From: Aquabacterium sp.
Lineage (GTDB): Bacteria; Pseudomonadota; Gammaproteobacteria; Burkholderiales; Burkholderiaceae_C
DNA length: 64,000 nucleotides
NCBI RefSeq assembly: GCF_016195855.1
Contig: NZ_JACPYU010000016.1
Coordinates: 496,001 to 560,000, forward strand
Direction of reading: 5' to 3'
The notes beneath the pieces are model-generated. The model made no database searches, was not told the origin of the DNA, and saw only the letters and a program-made list of their open reading frames with translations. The position numbers and the translations under genes are program-made. Positions 18,852 through 27,239 of the stretch are shown here, in pieces; positions within the stretch are counted from its first letter, which is position 1; each line of letters opens with the position of its first letter.

Positions 18852-20191
18852 TGGTGTGCTTTCTCTGAACTGGCAGGAGGCGCTTCTGAAGCCTCTGTGC
18901 CCAGCAAACGGTCGATGTCGGCGGCGGTGCGATGCATCTCAGCCAGCGCACGCAGGTACTGGGCGCGAGCCTGGAACAAGGTTCGCTGTGCATCCAGGGT
19001 TTCCAGGAAGCTGAACTTGCCCAGCTCGAACCCCGTCACGGCGGCCTGCCACGCGCTCTGCGCGCCGGGCAGCACGTCTTGCTGAAGAGTCTGAACCTCG
19101 GCGTGAGCCGCCTGGTAGCGCTCGGTCAACTGCGTCCATTGGTTGTCCACCCGGATCTGCATGGCGGCAAGGTCCGCTTCGGCCTTGTCTTGAAGGCGCA
19201 TGGCTTGCAAGACATTGCCCTGGTTGCGATCCCACAAGGGCAGCGGCAAGGCCAGACCGATGACGGCCTGGTTGCGCCCCAGCTCCTCCGAGCGCTTGGT
19301 ACCCAGCGTCACCGTGATGTCGGGGATGCGGCGGGCCTCTTCCAAATCGGTCAGGGCTCGTCGACGGTCCACTTCCAGTCGGGCCTGACGCAACGCGGGA
19401 GCGTCGGCCAGTCTACCGGCTTGCTGGTTCATGAACGCTGGGTTGAGTGCGACGGTGCTTTCAACCAAGGGCGCCCAGTTGATGGGTGCCAGGTCTGAGG
19501 CAGACTGGCCCATCAAGCTGCCAAGGCGTTGCTGGGCCACACGCCACTCGCTTCGCGCCTGAAGCAGCTCGACATCCACGGACGCTTGAGCCACCTTGGC
19601 GCGTGTTTCCTCCACCGGAGAGACCTTGCCAGCCTGAACGCGCTTGGACACGGCCAGGGAGGCCCGAGCGGCCAGCTCAGACGATGCTTGAGCCAGCCGC
19701 ACGCGCTCTTGAGCGATGGCTGAGGCAAAAAAAGCCTCGGTGACATCGGCGCGCACTTGGGCACGCCGCGCCTGCCATTCGATGCCGACCTGAGTCTGGG
19801 CCAGTTGTGCGGCCGACACGCGTGCGGCACGCTTGCCCCCCAGCTCAATTGGCTGGGCCAGCTGCACGGTGGTTGTGCGCGTCTGCGCCCTGGTGTCTTC
19901 CATCAGGGTCTGCAGTTCTGGATTGGGGCGTGCGCCAGCCTGGATCACCGCGCCTTCGCTGGCCTGAACGTCCTGCTGTGCAGCACGCAACTCCGGGCTG
20001 TGTTGCAACGCCAAGGCCATGGCCTGAGCCAGCGTCAGCGCAGGTACCGGGGTGTCCGCGCTGCGCTCAGGCAAATGCCCAGCCTGCGCGGCCTCTTTGG
20101 AGTCGGTAGAAACTTGAGAATGGACTTGCAGCGGAAAAACTGCAGTCGTCAGTGTTGTCAGTGCCGCCAGCGGCACCCATAGCCTGTGCAT
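18848..20191 (-). CDS. czcC: CzcC outer-membrane channel (TolC family)
   Basis: A 447-residue outer-membrane efflux protein. After a signal peptide (ALTTLTTAVFPLQVHS) come two OEP repeats: LTLAQAMALALQHSPELRAAQQDV, split across an Ala/Gln-rich helix, and later LRQARLEVDRRRALTDLEEARR, ending with GKFSFLETLDAQRTLFQAR. It forms the exit duct of the Zn/Cd/Co exporter. The gene opens the czcCBA run, lying 109 bp after czcI, and overlaps czcB by four bases. Confidence 0.93.
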   Translation of the reverse strand: MHRLWVPLAALTTLTTAVFPLQVHSQVSTDSKEAAQAGHLPERSADTPVPALTLAQAMALALQHSPELRAAQQDVQASEGAVIQAGARPNPELQTLMEDTRAQTRTTTVQLAQPIELGGKRAARVSAAQLAQTQVGIEWQARRAQVRADVTEAFFASAIAQERVRLAQASSELAARASLAVSKRVQAGKVSPVEETRAKVAQASVDVELLQARSEWRVAQQRLGSLMGQSASDLAPINWAPLVESTVALNPAFMNQQAGRLADAPALRQARLEVDRRRALTDLEEARRIPDITVTLGTKRSEELGRNQAVIGLALPLPLWDRNQGNVLQAMRLQDKAEADLAAMQIRVDNQWTQLTERYQAAHAEVQTLQQDVLPGAQSAWQAAVTGFELGKFSFLETLDAQRTLFQARAQYLRALAEMHRTAADIDRLLGTEASEAPPASSEKAHQ

Positions 20192-20300
20192 CGAATTCTC
20201 CGGGTTGTAGACACAACGAGGGTGAGTTCGACGAGCCGGTACACGCCAACAGGCGCGTCACCTCAACAAAAAACCATGAAGGGTGGATCGTCTCGCCGAT

Positions 20301-20657
20301 TCAAAGCAAGACCGACCAGTTGGGGCGTTCAATCCTGGGGGGATCAAGGTACTGGTAGGCGCGAGGCACGACGGCATTGAGCTGCTGCCCGTGAGCGCCA
20401 TCTGGCAACACGCTGATGCCGGAGGGCAGCAAGTGGGCGCCGCACAAGTGGCCAGCACAGCCACAATCGCGATCAGCCTGCTGTTTGCCTTTGGCCAGCT
20501 TCTTCGTTGCTTCCACACCCGTGTGATTCAGGTGCCCGTGGTGGCCAAAATGCGGCGCGTGCTGCCCTTGCTCGTCCTGGCAATAGTTCGCCGCTACCGC
20601 CCAACTGAGTTGAAGCGGCAGCACGAACATCAAGAGGATGGCAATCCAGCGGCGCAT
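20301..20657 (-). CDS. czcI: CzcI-like periplasmic protein
   Basis: A 118-residue exported protein; ATG at 20657 gives the expected signal peptide MRRWIAILLMFVLPLQLSWA, whereas upstream readings run into cadA. The mature part starts AANYCQDEQG and contains HAPHFGHHGHLNH and CGCAGHLCGAH, with cysteines at 26, 65, 67 and 72. CzcI proteins sit directly upstream of czcC in Cupriavidus and related genera and affect regulation of czc or metal binding. The position here is identical. It follows cadA by 43 bp and may share its transcript. Confidence 0.85.
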   Translation of the reverse strand: MRRWIAILLMFVLPLQLSWAVAANYCQDEQGQHAPHFGHHGHLNHTGVEATKKLAKGKQQADRDCGCAGHLCGAHLLPSGISVLPDGAHGQQLNAVVPRAYQYLDPPRIERPNWSVLL

Positions 20658-20700
20658 AGGTTTGAGTATATCGGTTGGGATGTGAGGGCCCTTGAACCCA

Positions 20701-22995
20701 TCAGCGGGAAATGGGGGCACGCAGCAAGCGCAAACCATTGCCCACGACGAGCAAACTTGCCCCGACATCCGCGAACACGGCCATCCACATGGTCCCCAGG
20801 CCAACCAGCGTCAAGACCAGAAAGACAGCCTTGATGCCCAAAGCCAGCACGATGTTTTGAACCAGCAGGACATGGGTGCGGCGTGACAGCCGCACAAAGC
20901 GTGGCAGCTTGCGCAGGTCGTCATCCATCAAGGCCACGTCGGCAGTTTCGATGGCCGTGCCCGTGCCTGCTGCCCCCATGGCGAAGCCAATGTCGGCACG
21001 GGCTAGCGCGGGCGCATCGTTGATGCCATCGCCCACCATGCCCACCGAACCGCCCTGCCCGATCTTGCCCTCGATCGCCCTGAGCTTGTCCTCAGGCAGC
21101 ATGTCACCCTGTGCTTCGTCGATGCCGACTTTCCCAGCAATGGCGCGGGCCGTGTGGGCGTTGTCACCCGTGAGCATCACCGTCTTGATGCCCAGCGCAT
21201 GGAGTTCGGCGATGGCCTGGCGGCTGCTGTCCTTGACCGTGTCAGCCACCGCAAACAAACCTTGCACGCTTTGCTCATCGCTCAGCAAGATGACGGTTTT
21301 TCCTTGCTCCTCCAATGCCGACAGGCGCGCCTCAAGCTCAAGGGAGCAGCAGCCTTGCTCGTGGATCAAGCGGTGGTTTCCGAGGTAGCAAAGTTTGCCG
21401 ACGATGAGGCCCTTGACGCCACGCCCGGGCAGCGCTTCGAAGCCCTCTACGTTTCGCAAGACAATGCCTTCTTGTTGGGCGGCTGCAGCCACAGCGCGTG
21501 ACACGGGATGGTCGGAACGGCTGGCCAGACTGGCGGCCAAGCTGCGAACATCCGCCTCGTTGTGGCCGTTCAACACGACAAAGTCCGTCTGCACCGGCTT
21601 GCCGTGGGTGATCGTGCCGGTCTTGTCAAGGGCCAGCCAAACCAGCTTGCGGCCTTCTTCCAGGTAGACCCCACCTTTGATCAGGATGCCTTGGCGCGCG
21701 GCGGCGGCCAGGCCGCTCACGATGGTCACCGGGGTCGAGATCACCAACGCGCACGGGCAGGCGATGACCAGCAAAACGAGCGCCTTGTAAACCCAGTCGA
21801 ACCAAGCCGCACCCATCAACAGCGGCGGCAGGATCGCCACCGCCAGCGCGATGGCAAAAACCACGGGCGTATAGACGCGTGCGAATTGATCGACGAAGCG
21901 CTGTGTTGGCGCCCGCGCACCCTGAGCCTCTTCCACCGCGTGGATGATGCGTGCCAAAGTGCTGTCGCCTGCTGCGGCCGTCACGAGGTATTCGAATGAG
22001 CCCGACTCGTTGATGGTCCCGGCAAAAACCGCATCACCCTGTGCCTTGTCCACCGGCAGGCTCTCGCCGGTGATCGGGGCCTGGTTGACCGTTGACCGAC
22101 CGCTGACCACTGTGCCATCCAATGCAATGCGCTCACCCGGCTTGACGCGAACACGCGCCTGGATGGCGACCGACTTCGCCTCCACATCCCGCCAAGTGCC
22201 ATCGTCCTGCAGGACGGAGGCACGCTCTGGCGCCAGTTGAATCAAGCCCTTGATGGCGTTGCGCGCACGGTCCAAAGATTTGGCTTCGATCAACTCCGCC
22301 ACCGTGAACAGCACCATCACCATGGCTGCTTCGGCCCACTGGCCCAGCACCAGCGCTCCCGTCACAGCAATGCTCATCAAGGCATTGATGTTCAGGTCGC
22401 CATGACGAATGGCCACCCAGCCTTTTTTGTAGGTACCGATGCCGCAGGCGAGCACCGCTGCCAATGCCAGCAAAGCAGGCAGCCATGTGGGCAACCCCAG
22501 CCAGACGGCGGCCTCGGAGCCGATGGCCGCCACTCCGGCCAAGGCGAGTGGCCACCATGGCTCGGCAGGTTCTGGCGTGCCAACAGCCTCGGATGAGGCG
22601 TCGGTGACGACCTCTGGCGTGAACCCCAAAGAACGAACCGCTTCCAGGATGAGATCAATGGCCTGTGGCTCGTGTGACACCGTCAGCACACGCTGCATCA
22701 GGTTGAATTCCATGCCCGAAACTCCAGCCATGCCGCCCAGCCTCTTGCGCAAGAGCGCCTCCTCGGTCGGGCAGTCCATCTGCATGATGCGAATGGGCGT
22801 TTGCGTGTAACCGCCTTTGGCCGCAGCTTTGCCCAATGTCACCTTGGCGGGTTGGGCATCTTGCCCACAACACGCCGTGTTGCAGGACGCAATAGGTGGC
22901 GCTGGCTCAGCGCAGCAAGGCTCATCGTCATGAGCAAGGCCGTCATCTGGGTTGCGGTCAAACGGGAGGTTTTCTTGTGGGGCAGGCATGGTCAT
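20701..22995 (-). CDS. cadA: Zn/Cd/Pb-exporting P1B-type ATPase (CadA/ZntA)
   Basis: About 764 residues from ATG 22995 (ATG 22989 is an alternative; earlier codons would precede the expected transcription start). The N terminus has a Cys-rich segment (EPCCAEP, CNTACCGQ), then a degenerate metal domain with MDCPTEE in place of CxxC, as in Zn/Cd/Pb pumps. Core motifs: TGES, ACPCALVIS metal site, DKTGT phosphorylation site, GDGINDAPAL. It pumps Zn(II), Cd(II) or Pb(II) from the cytoplasm, complementing periplasmic export by CzcCBA. It diverges from the CadR/PbrR-type gene over a MerR-type promoter. Confidence 0.95.
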   Translation of the reverse strand: MTMPAPQENLPFDRNPDDGLAHDDEPCCAEPAPPIASCNTACCGQDAQPAKVTLGKAAAKGGYTQTPIRIMQMDCPTEEALLRKRLGGMAGVSGMEFNLMQRVLTVSHEPQAIDLILEAVRSLGFTPEVVTDASSEAVGTPEPAEPWWPLALAGVAAIGSEAAVWLGLPTWLPALLALAAVLACGIGTYKKGWVAIRHGDLNINALMSIAVTGALVLGQWAEAAMVMVLFTVAELIEAKSLDRARNAIKGLIQLAPERASVLQDDGTWRDVEAKSVAIQARVRVKPGERIALDGTVVSGRSTVNQAPITGESLPVDKAQGDAVFAGTINESGSFEYLVTAAAGDSTLARIIHAVEEAQGARAPTQRFVDQFARVYTPVVFAIALAVAILPPLLMGAAWFDWVYKALVLLVIACPCALVISTPVTIVSGLAAAARQGILIKGGVYLEEGRKLVWLALDKTGTITHGKPVQTDFVVLNGHNEADVRSLAASLASRSDHPVSRAVAAAAQQEGIVLRNVEGFEALPGRGVKGLIVGKLCYLGNHRLIHEQGCCSLELEARLSALEEQGKTVILLSDEQSVQGLFAVADTVKDSSRQAIAELHALGIKTVMLTGDNAHTARAIAGKVGIDEAQGDMLPEDKLRAIEGKIGQGGSVGMVGDGINDAPALARADIGFAMGAAGTGTAIETADVALMDDDLRKLPRFVRLSRRTHVLLVQNIVLALGIKAVFLVLTLVGLGTMWMAVFADVGASLLVVGNGLRLLRAPISR

Positions 22996-23013
22996 GGCGA
23001 ATCTGTTTACCGC

Positions 23014-23044
23014 ATTACACAACCTGAAGCTACTATAGAGTCAA
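23014..23044 (-). promoter_or_regulatory. CadR/PbrR-type promoter of cadA with 19-bp spacer
   Basis: On the minus strand a -35 TTGACT (23039-23044) is followed by 19 bp and a -10 TGTAAT (23014-23019). The spacer starts CTATAGTAGCTTCAG, an imperfect dyad typical of CadR/PbrR/ZntR operators. The site occupies the gap between cadA and the divergent merR-family gene, so one site can activate cadA and autoregulate the sensor. Transcription would begin about 12 bp before the cadA ATG. Confidence 0.88.
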
Positions 23045-23062
23045 GGGGTTTCTGGAGTCCTC

Positions 23063-23494
23063 ATGAAAATTGGTGAGTTGGCGCAGGTTGCGCAGTGCAC
23101 GGTTGAGACCATCCGCTACTACGAAAAGGAAGGCCTGTTGGCTGCACCCACCCGTACGAGCGGTAACTTCCGGGTGTACGGGCCCGAGCAGGTGGAGCGC
23201 CTGCGGCTCATTCGCAACTGCCGTGCGCTGGACATGAGTCATGATGAAATCCGCACCTTGCTGGGCATGGCAGACCAGGTCGAACAAGGATGTGGCGCGG
23301 TGAACGACGTGGTTGATCAGCACATCGCTCACGTTGACGAACGCATACGTGAGCTCAACCACCTCAAGCAACAGCTGACGGCATTGCGCCAGCGATGTCA
23401 AAGCGAGCGAACCGTGCAATCGTGCGGCATCCTGCAAGGGTTGGCGGCCATGGAAACCGAAGCCAAACCTGAAAGACACACCCATCTGGGTTGA
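23063..23494 (+). CDS. cadR: CadR/PbrR-type MerR-family regulator
   Basis: A 143-residue MerR-family protein: helix-turn-helix (AQCTVETIRYYEKEGLL), dimer helix and C-terminal metal loop. Cysteines C77 (GCGAVNDVVDQHIAHVD), C112 and C121 (RQRCQSERTVQSCGIL) match the Cd/Pb/Zn-sensing set, and the end carries His (HTHLG) as in CadR. It diverges from cadA over a 19-bp-spacer promoter. On its own strand it is followed 19 bp later by a methyltransferase gene and an exporter gene. Pb versus Cd/Zn preference cannot be decided by reading. Confidence 0.92.
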   Translation: MKIGELAQVAQCTVETIRYYEKEGLLAAPTRTSGNFRVYGPEQVERLRLIRNCRALDMSHDEIRTLLGMADQVEQGCGAVNDVVDQHIAHVDERIRELNHLKQQLTALRQRCQSERTVQSCGILQGLAAMETEAKPERHTHLG

Positions 23495-23513
23495 ACACGC
23501 CAAGGAGTGCTGC

Positions 23514-24134
23514 ATGCAAAACAAAGAGCACTGGGAAAAGGTCTATTCCACCAAAGCGCCGGACAGCGTTAGCTGGTTTCAGCAGCACGCCGATACGTCC
23601 ATGCGGCTGACCAAGGCAAGCGGCCTCGACCGAGGCGCGGCCATCATCGATGTCGGCGGCGGAGCCTCCACGCTGGTCGATGACTTGCTGGACGATGGCT
23701 ACACCAACCTGACGGTGCTGGACCTGTCGGCTGCCGCCTTGGCAGAAAGTCGGCACCGCCTGGGAGCCAGATCGGATCGCGTGACCTGGATGGAGGCTGA
23801 CATCACCCGTGCGGCCTTCGCCGCCCACAGCATCGACCTCTGGCACGATCGCGCCGTGTTCCACTTTCTGACGACGCAGGCAGACCGTGAGGCATATGTC
23901 GAGCAGGTCTTGCGTGCGCTCAAGCCGGGTGGCCACGTCATCATGGCCACGTTTGGCAGCGAGGGGCCGACACAGTGCAGTGGCCTGCCAGTCATGCGTT
24001 ACGCACCAGACGAATTGCACGCCGAGTTCGGAGAGGTCTTCACCCTGCTGGCCCACGAAGAGCAGGTGCACCACCCCCCCTTTGGTACCGAGCAGCAGTT
24101 CATCTACTGCATGTGCAGAAAGCGGTCAACATGA
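23514..24134 (+). CDS. Class I SAM-dependent methyltransferase in the cadR operon
   Basis: A 206-residue methyltransferase with an AAGGAG ribosome site. Motif I is IIDVGGGASTLVDDLL, the acidic end of strand 2 is LTVLDLSAAAL, then a WMEADIT turn and LKPGGHVIMATFG. The N terminus (EHWEKVYSTKAPDSVSWFQ) resembles small SAM methyltransferases often annotated as TehB- or thiopurine-like. Substrate is unknown. It lies 19 bp after cadR and overlaps the exporter gene by ATGA, so it is translated together with an export protein and may modify a ligand or metal conjugate. Confidence 0.85.
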   Translation: MQNKEHWEKVYSTKAPDSVSWFQQHADTSMRLTKASGLDRGAAIIDVGGGASTLVDDLLDDGYTNLTVLDLSAAALAESRHRLGARSDRVTWMEADITRAAFAAHSIDLWHDRAVFHFLTTQADREAYVEQVLRALKPGGHVIMATFGSEGPTQCSGLPVMRYAPDELHAEFGEVFTLLAHEEQVHHPPFGTEQQFIYCMCRKRST

Positions 24135-25189
24135 ACGGGCTGCACCGCGCAGCCTGGCCTGCTTTGGGTGCAGCCATCCTGTTTGGCGCCAGCACCCCTT
24201 TCGCCAAGCAACTCATCGGCGCAGGCAGGATCACCTCGTCGCCCGTTTTGCTGGCCGGCTTGCTCTATCTGGGCAGCGGCCTGGGTTTGACGCTGGTTCG
24301 ACTGGTACGTGACAAAGGTTGGCAATCGCCCGGCATACCAAGCCACGAGTGGCCCTGGCTGCTTGGAGCCATCGCTTTTGGCGGCGTGCTCGGTCCGCTG
24401 ATGCTCATGGTCGGTCTTGAACACACCACTGCGGCCACAGCGTCTCTATTGCTGAACCTGGAGTCGGTGCTGACCGCCGTGCTGGCGTGGATGGTGTTTC
24501 GTGAGAACACCGATCGCCGCATCGTGTTGGGCATGGTGCTGATTGTGATCGGGGGCGCCGTGCTGGCTTGGCCAGCAGGCGGGACGTTGGCAATCGGCCT
24601 CGGCCCATGGGCTTTGGCGAGTGCCTGCCTCGCGTGGGCGATCGACAACAACCTCACGCGCAAGGTGTCCGCATCTGATGCCTTGTTCATTGCGGGCAGC
24701 AAAGGCCTGGTGGCTGGCAGTGTCAACACCGCATTGGGCTTGGCGCTGGGCGCCACATGGCCTCATACCGGGTTCTTGTCATCGGCCATGCTGATTGGCT
24801 TTTTAGGCTATGGCATGAGTCTGGTGCTGTTTGTGCTGGCCTTGCGCGGCCTGGGTGCGGCCCGCACGGGCGCCTATTTTTCGACAGCGCCGTTCGTTGG
24901 GGCGGCGCTGTCAGTCGTGATGTTGGGAGAACCCACCAGCGCCGCGTTCTGGGTGGCGGCCACGCTGATGGCGGTGGGAGTTGCCCTGCACCTCACCGAA
25001 CAGCATGTGCACGAACACGAGCACACCGATCTGTCTCATGTCCACCCGCATCGACACGATGTGCATCACCAGCACCTGCATGAGTTCGAATGGGATGGTA
25101 CAGAGCCTCATGCACACGCGCATCGTCACAGCAAGCTGAAGCACAGCCATGTGCACTTCCCAGACATCCACCACCAACACAATCATTGA
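24131..25189 (+). CDS. EamA/DMT-family exporter with a histidine-rich C-terminal tail
   Basis: A 352-residue transporter; ATG at 24131 overlaps the methyltransferase stop. Ten hydrophobic helices in two EamA repeats (ALGAAILFGASTPFAKQL and ALASACLAWAIDNNLTRKV begin the halves) occupy residues 1-290. The last 63 residues contain 23 histidines (HVHEHEHTD, HPHRHDVHHQHLH, HFPDIHHQHNH), which strongly suggests metal binding at the cytoplasmic or periplasmic face. Its gene sits in the cadR-led run, so it may export Zn/Cd/Co/Ni or a methylated product; the substrate is not established. Confidence 0.88.
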   Translation: MNGLHRAAWPALGAAILFGASTPFAKQLIGAGRITSSPVLLAGLLYLGSGLGLTLVRLVRDKGWQSPGIPSHEWPWLLGAIAFGGVLGPLMLMVGLEHTTAATASLLLNLESVLTAVLAWMVFRENTDRRIVLGMVLIVIGGAVLAWPAGGTLAIGLGPWALASACLAWAIDNNLTRKVSASDALFIAGSKGLVAGSVNTALGLALGATWPHTGFLSSAMLIGFLGYGMSLVLFVLALRGLGAARTGAYFSTAPFVGAALSVVMLGEPTSAAFWVAATLMAVGVALHLTEQHVHEHEHTDLSHVHPHRHDVHHQHLHEFEWDGTEPHAHAHRHSKLKHSHVHFPDIHHQHNH

Positions 25190-25198
25190 GCACGCTTT

Positions 25199-25828
25199 AT
25201 GCGCGAGGTTCCCGAGCAGCAAGTGATTGCAACAGGCCTGCCTGCGGCCTTGAGCGTTGCCGGTACCGTCATCTCGTGCGATGCCGGCGTCACGGTATTT
25301 CACGCCGGACAGCCCGCCCGTGCGGTGTACTTTCTTGTCTCAGGTTCTGTTCGCCTGGTGAGGTATGGGCGAGCCGGTGAAGAGGTCTCGCTCCACGAAG
25401 CTCGGCCCGGCGAGTTCTTCGCCGAGGCCTCGCTGGACAGCGATTGCTACCACTGCGACGCCATCGCAAACGAGTCGAGCGAGTTGCTTCAATTTCTAGC
25501 CCCGGCTATGCGAAACCACTTGGCATCAGATGTCACGCTGTCGCGTGAATGGATGGCCCTGCTTGCTCGGCAGTTGCGCACGGCCCGCACCCGCGTCGAG
25601 CGGCTGTCCTTAAAGAATGCGGCGGAACGGATTCGGCATTTGCTTTATTCAGAGGGACGAGGCGATCGGTGCGAAGTCACCTTGCCCGGTACGTTCAAGG
25701 AACTTGCGCGTGAGTTGGGCCTGTCGCATGAAGCGCTGTACCGAACACTGGCCACGATGGTGCGAGAAGGCATCATCGAACGTGAAGGCATGACCTTGCG
25801 ATTCAAAGAGTCGGCGTCACGCATATGA
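25199..25828 (+). CDS. Crp/Fnr-family transcriptional regulator
   Basis: A 209-residue regulator. The N-terminal beta-roll (residues 20-110: GQPARAVYFLVSGSVRLVRYGRAGEE, then GEFFAEASL) is a cyclic-nucleotide-binding-like domain. The C-terminal part (LPGTFKELARELGLSHEALYRTLATMVREG) is a Crp-type winged helix. There is no N-terminal Fe-S cysteine cluster as in Fnr, although CYHC occurs in the roll around residue 84. It begins 9 bp after the His-rich exporter, so it is probably the last gene of the cadR-methyltransferase-exporter run. The ribosome site is weak, which suggests coupled translation. Confidence 0.88.
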   Translation: MREVPEQQVIATGLPAALSVAGTVISCDAGVTVFHAGQPARAVYFLVSGSVRLVRYGRAGEEVSLHEARPGEFFAEASLDSDCYHCDAIANESSELLQFLAPAMRNHLASDVTLSREWMALLARQLRTARTRVERLSLKNAAERIRHLLYSEGRGDRCEVTLPGTFKELARELGLSHEALYRTLATMVREGIIEREGMTLRFKESASRI

Positions 25829-25897
25829 CCGAAATCACATGAAGTCACCCGCATGCTGCGACACCATGGCGCATTTTCATCACGTCAAGGCCCATTC

Positions 25898-26419
25898 ATG
25901 ATCGACCTATTTCGACGCACTGCCCTAGCAGTGCTCATCCTGCTACCGCTGCTGTCCTGCGCGGCTGACAGCAAGCGGCAGGCAGAGGTGGGCAGGCTCG
26001 GCGCAGATGTGATGCCTTTCAGCCTGAAGGCAACAACGCACATTTTCACAAAAACAGCCGAAGGCGGTATTCAGCGCGTGGTTGCAAAAAGCATGACCGA
26101 CACACCGCAAGTCACTTACGTACGAGAACACCTGCATGAGATCCAGGCCCAGTTCCTCAAGGGCGATTTCTCAGGACCGACACACATCCATGGCAGCGAG
26201 ATGCCTGGCCTAACTGAACTCAAGACCGCCAAACCAGGGCAGATCGCCATTTCATATCAGGATGTGGTCGGTGGTGCGGAGCTGCGCTTCAGCACGACCA
26301 ATGTCAGGCTGGTGGAGGCACTGCACACTACTTGGTTTGATGCACAACTGTCTGATCATGGCGCTGACGCCATGGCAGGTCATCACCACCATGATCATCA
26401 AGACATATCTGCGCCTTGA
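25898..26419 (+). CDS. Putative lipoprotein with His-rich C terminus
   Basis: A 173-residue protein with AAGG 8 bp before the ATG at 25898. N terminus MIDLFRRTALAVLILLPLLSCAAD has a lipobox (LLSC) at residue 21. The middle contains THIFTKTAEGGIQRVV, IHGSEMPGL and GGAELRFSTTN; the end is GHHHHDHQD. Homologues I recall are uncharacterised proteins often found with metal-resistance genes. It appears to be a periplasmic or outer-membrane-anchored metal binder, but I cannot assign a function. It may be transcribed with the Crp/Fnr gene 69 bp upstream. Confidence 0.72.
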   Translation: MIDLFRRTALAVLILLPLLSCAADSKRQAEVGRLGADVMPFSLKATTHIFTKTAEGGIQRVVAKSMTDTPQVTYVREHLHEIQAQFLKGDFSGPTHIHGSEMPGLTELKTAKPGQIAISYQDVVGGAELRFSTTNVRLVEALHTTWFDAQLSDHGADAMAGHHHHDHQDISAP

Positions 26420-27239
26420 CTTGTCGCACACCATCAGCGAATCCTGGCGCTCACCATCACAGGCAAATCAGGTTGAACGTGGATGGCCTTGCAGCAAAGA
26501 TCGACTCAACGCATGAAAATGCATTTCGATCGCGCTTGCTTGCTAGACACGATTGGATTGCAGCCACCAAACAAGAAGCTGGAACAAGACGCCGCCAAGA
26601 TAGTGGGCCTTTGCCTGGGTCTTTCATAAACGCCGGTAACCAATCACGCGCGCCTCGAACACCAACTCAACGAGAAGTTCTCGAAAACGGTCTTGCACGA
26701 AATGGCCGGATCGGCGCCCCAGCATCGCCTGAAAGACCTGCCGCTGTTCGTGCACATGGAGAACAGTCCGCCTGCCCCGACTGCGCCAACGATGAAAATG
26801 ATGCCTGCTCACGTAGTGCCGTATGCAGGCCTCCAAAACCTCCCATGAGCAGACCTCTTTGATGGAAAATACAAGTAAAAGGTTCACCCGCCAATATTAG
26901 CGCGTTGGCACAGCAACTGGATGTCAATGCCATCCCACCGGCGTTCGACAAGCGGTGCCAGGAGTGCGTGACGAAGAGCCTCTCGCGTGCGAAGCACTCG
27001 CCGGTCACCGAGAGCCCGACCAATTCGGCTAGGGAGGGTCTGCACAAATGAGCACTGACCGAGGATAGGGCACTGATATGACCAGATTGAGGCTAGACGG
27101 CATTAGCGCCGATCGAAAAAACGAGCTCAAATTCGGATTAACAGGGCCAAACATGGCTTCAGCAAGACGAGGGCGATCCTCTGATTTGATGTTGCCTCGC
27201 CAACGTGACAAACAGCGCTGGAGCTCCTTTCAAGCGGCA
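26420..27239. other. Scarred region with no intact gene
   Basis: About 820 bp between the His-tailed lipoprotein and an AT-rich methyltransferase. Several short frames look like gene pieces: the broken frame listed separately at 26513-26848, a plus-strand piece around 26897-27052 (LAQQLDVNAIPPAFDKRCQE), and a minus-strand piece around 27040-27200. None has a full domain. This mix of fragments next to a gene of different base composition suggests an insertion or deletion scar, perhaps from a lost insertion sequence, but I cannot name the element. Confidence 0.5.
26513..26848 (+). pseudogene. Possible nonsense-broken small gene
   Basis: From ATG 26513 the frame encodes 38 residues (MKMHFDRACLLDTIGLQPPN..., KIVGLCLGLS), hits a single TAA at 26627, then continues with good codon use for about 73 more residues (TPVTNHARLEHQLNEKFSKT..., MKMMPAHVVPY) to TGA at 26846. 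Read through, it would be a 111-residue protein. The family is unknown. It could equally be chance openness of GC-rich DNA. Confidence 0.25.

Noticed and set aside
26624-26887. 87-codon minus-strand frame
   Set aside because: No ribosome site, no family features; the opposite strand reads more like protein in places.
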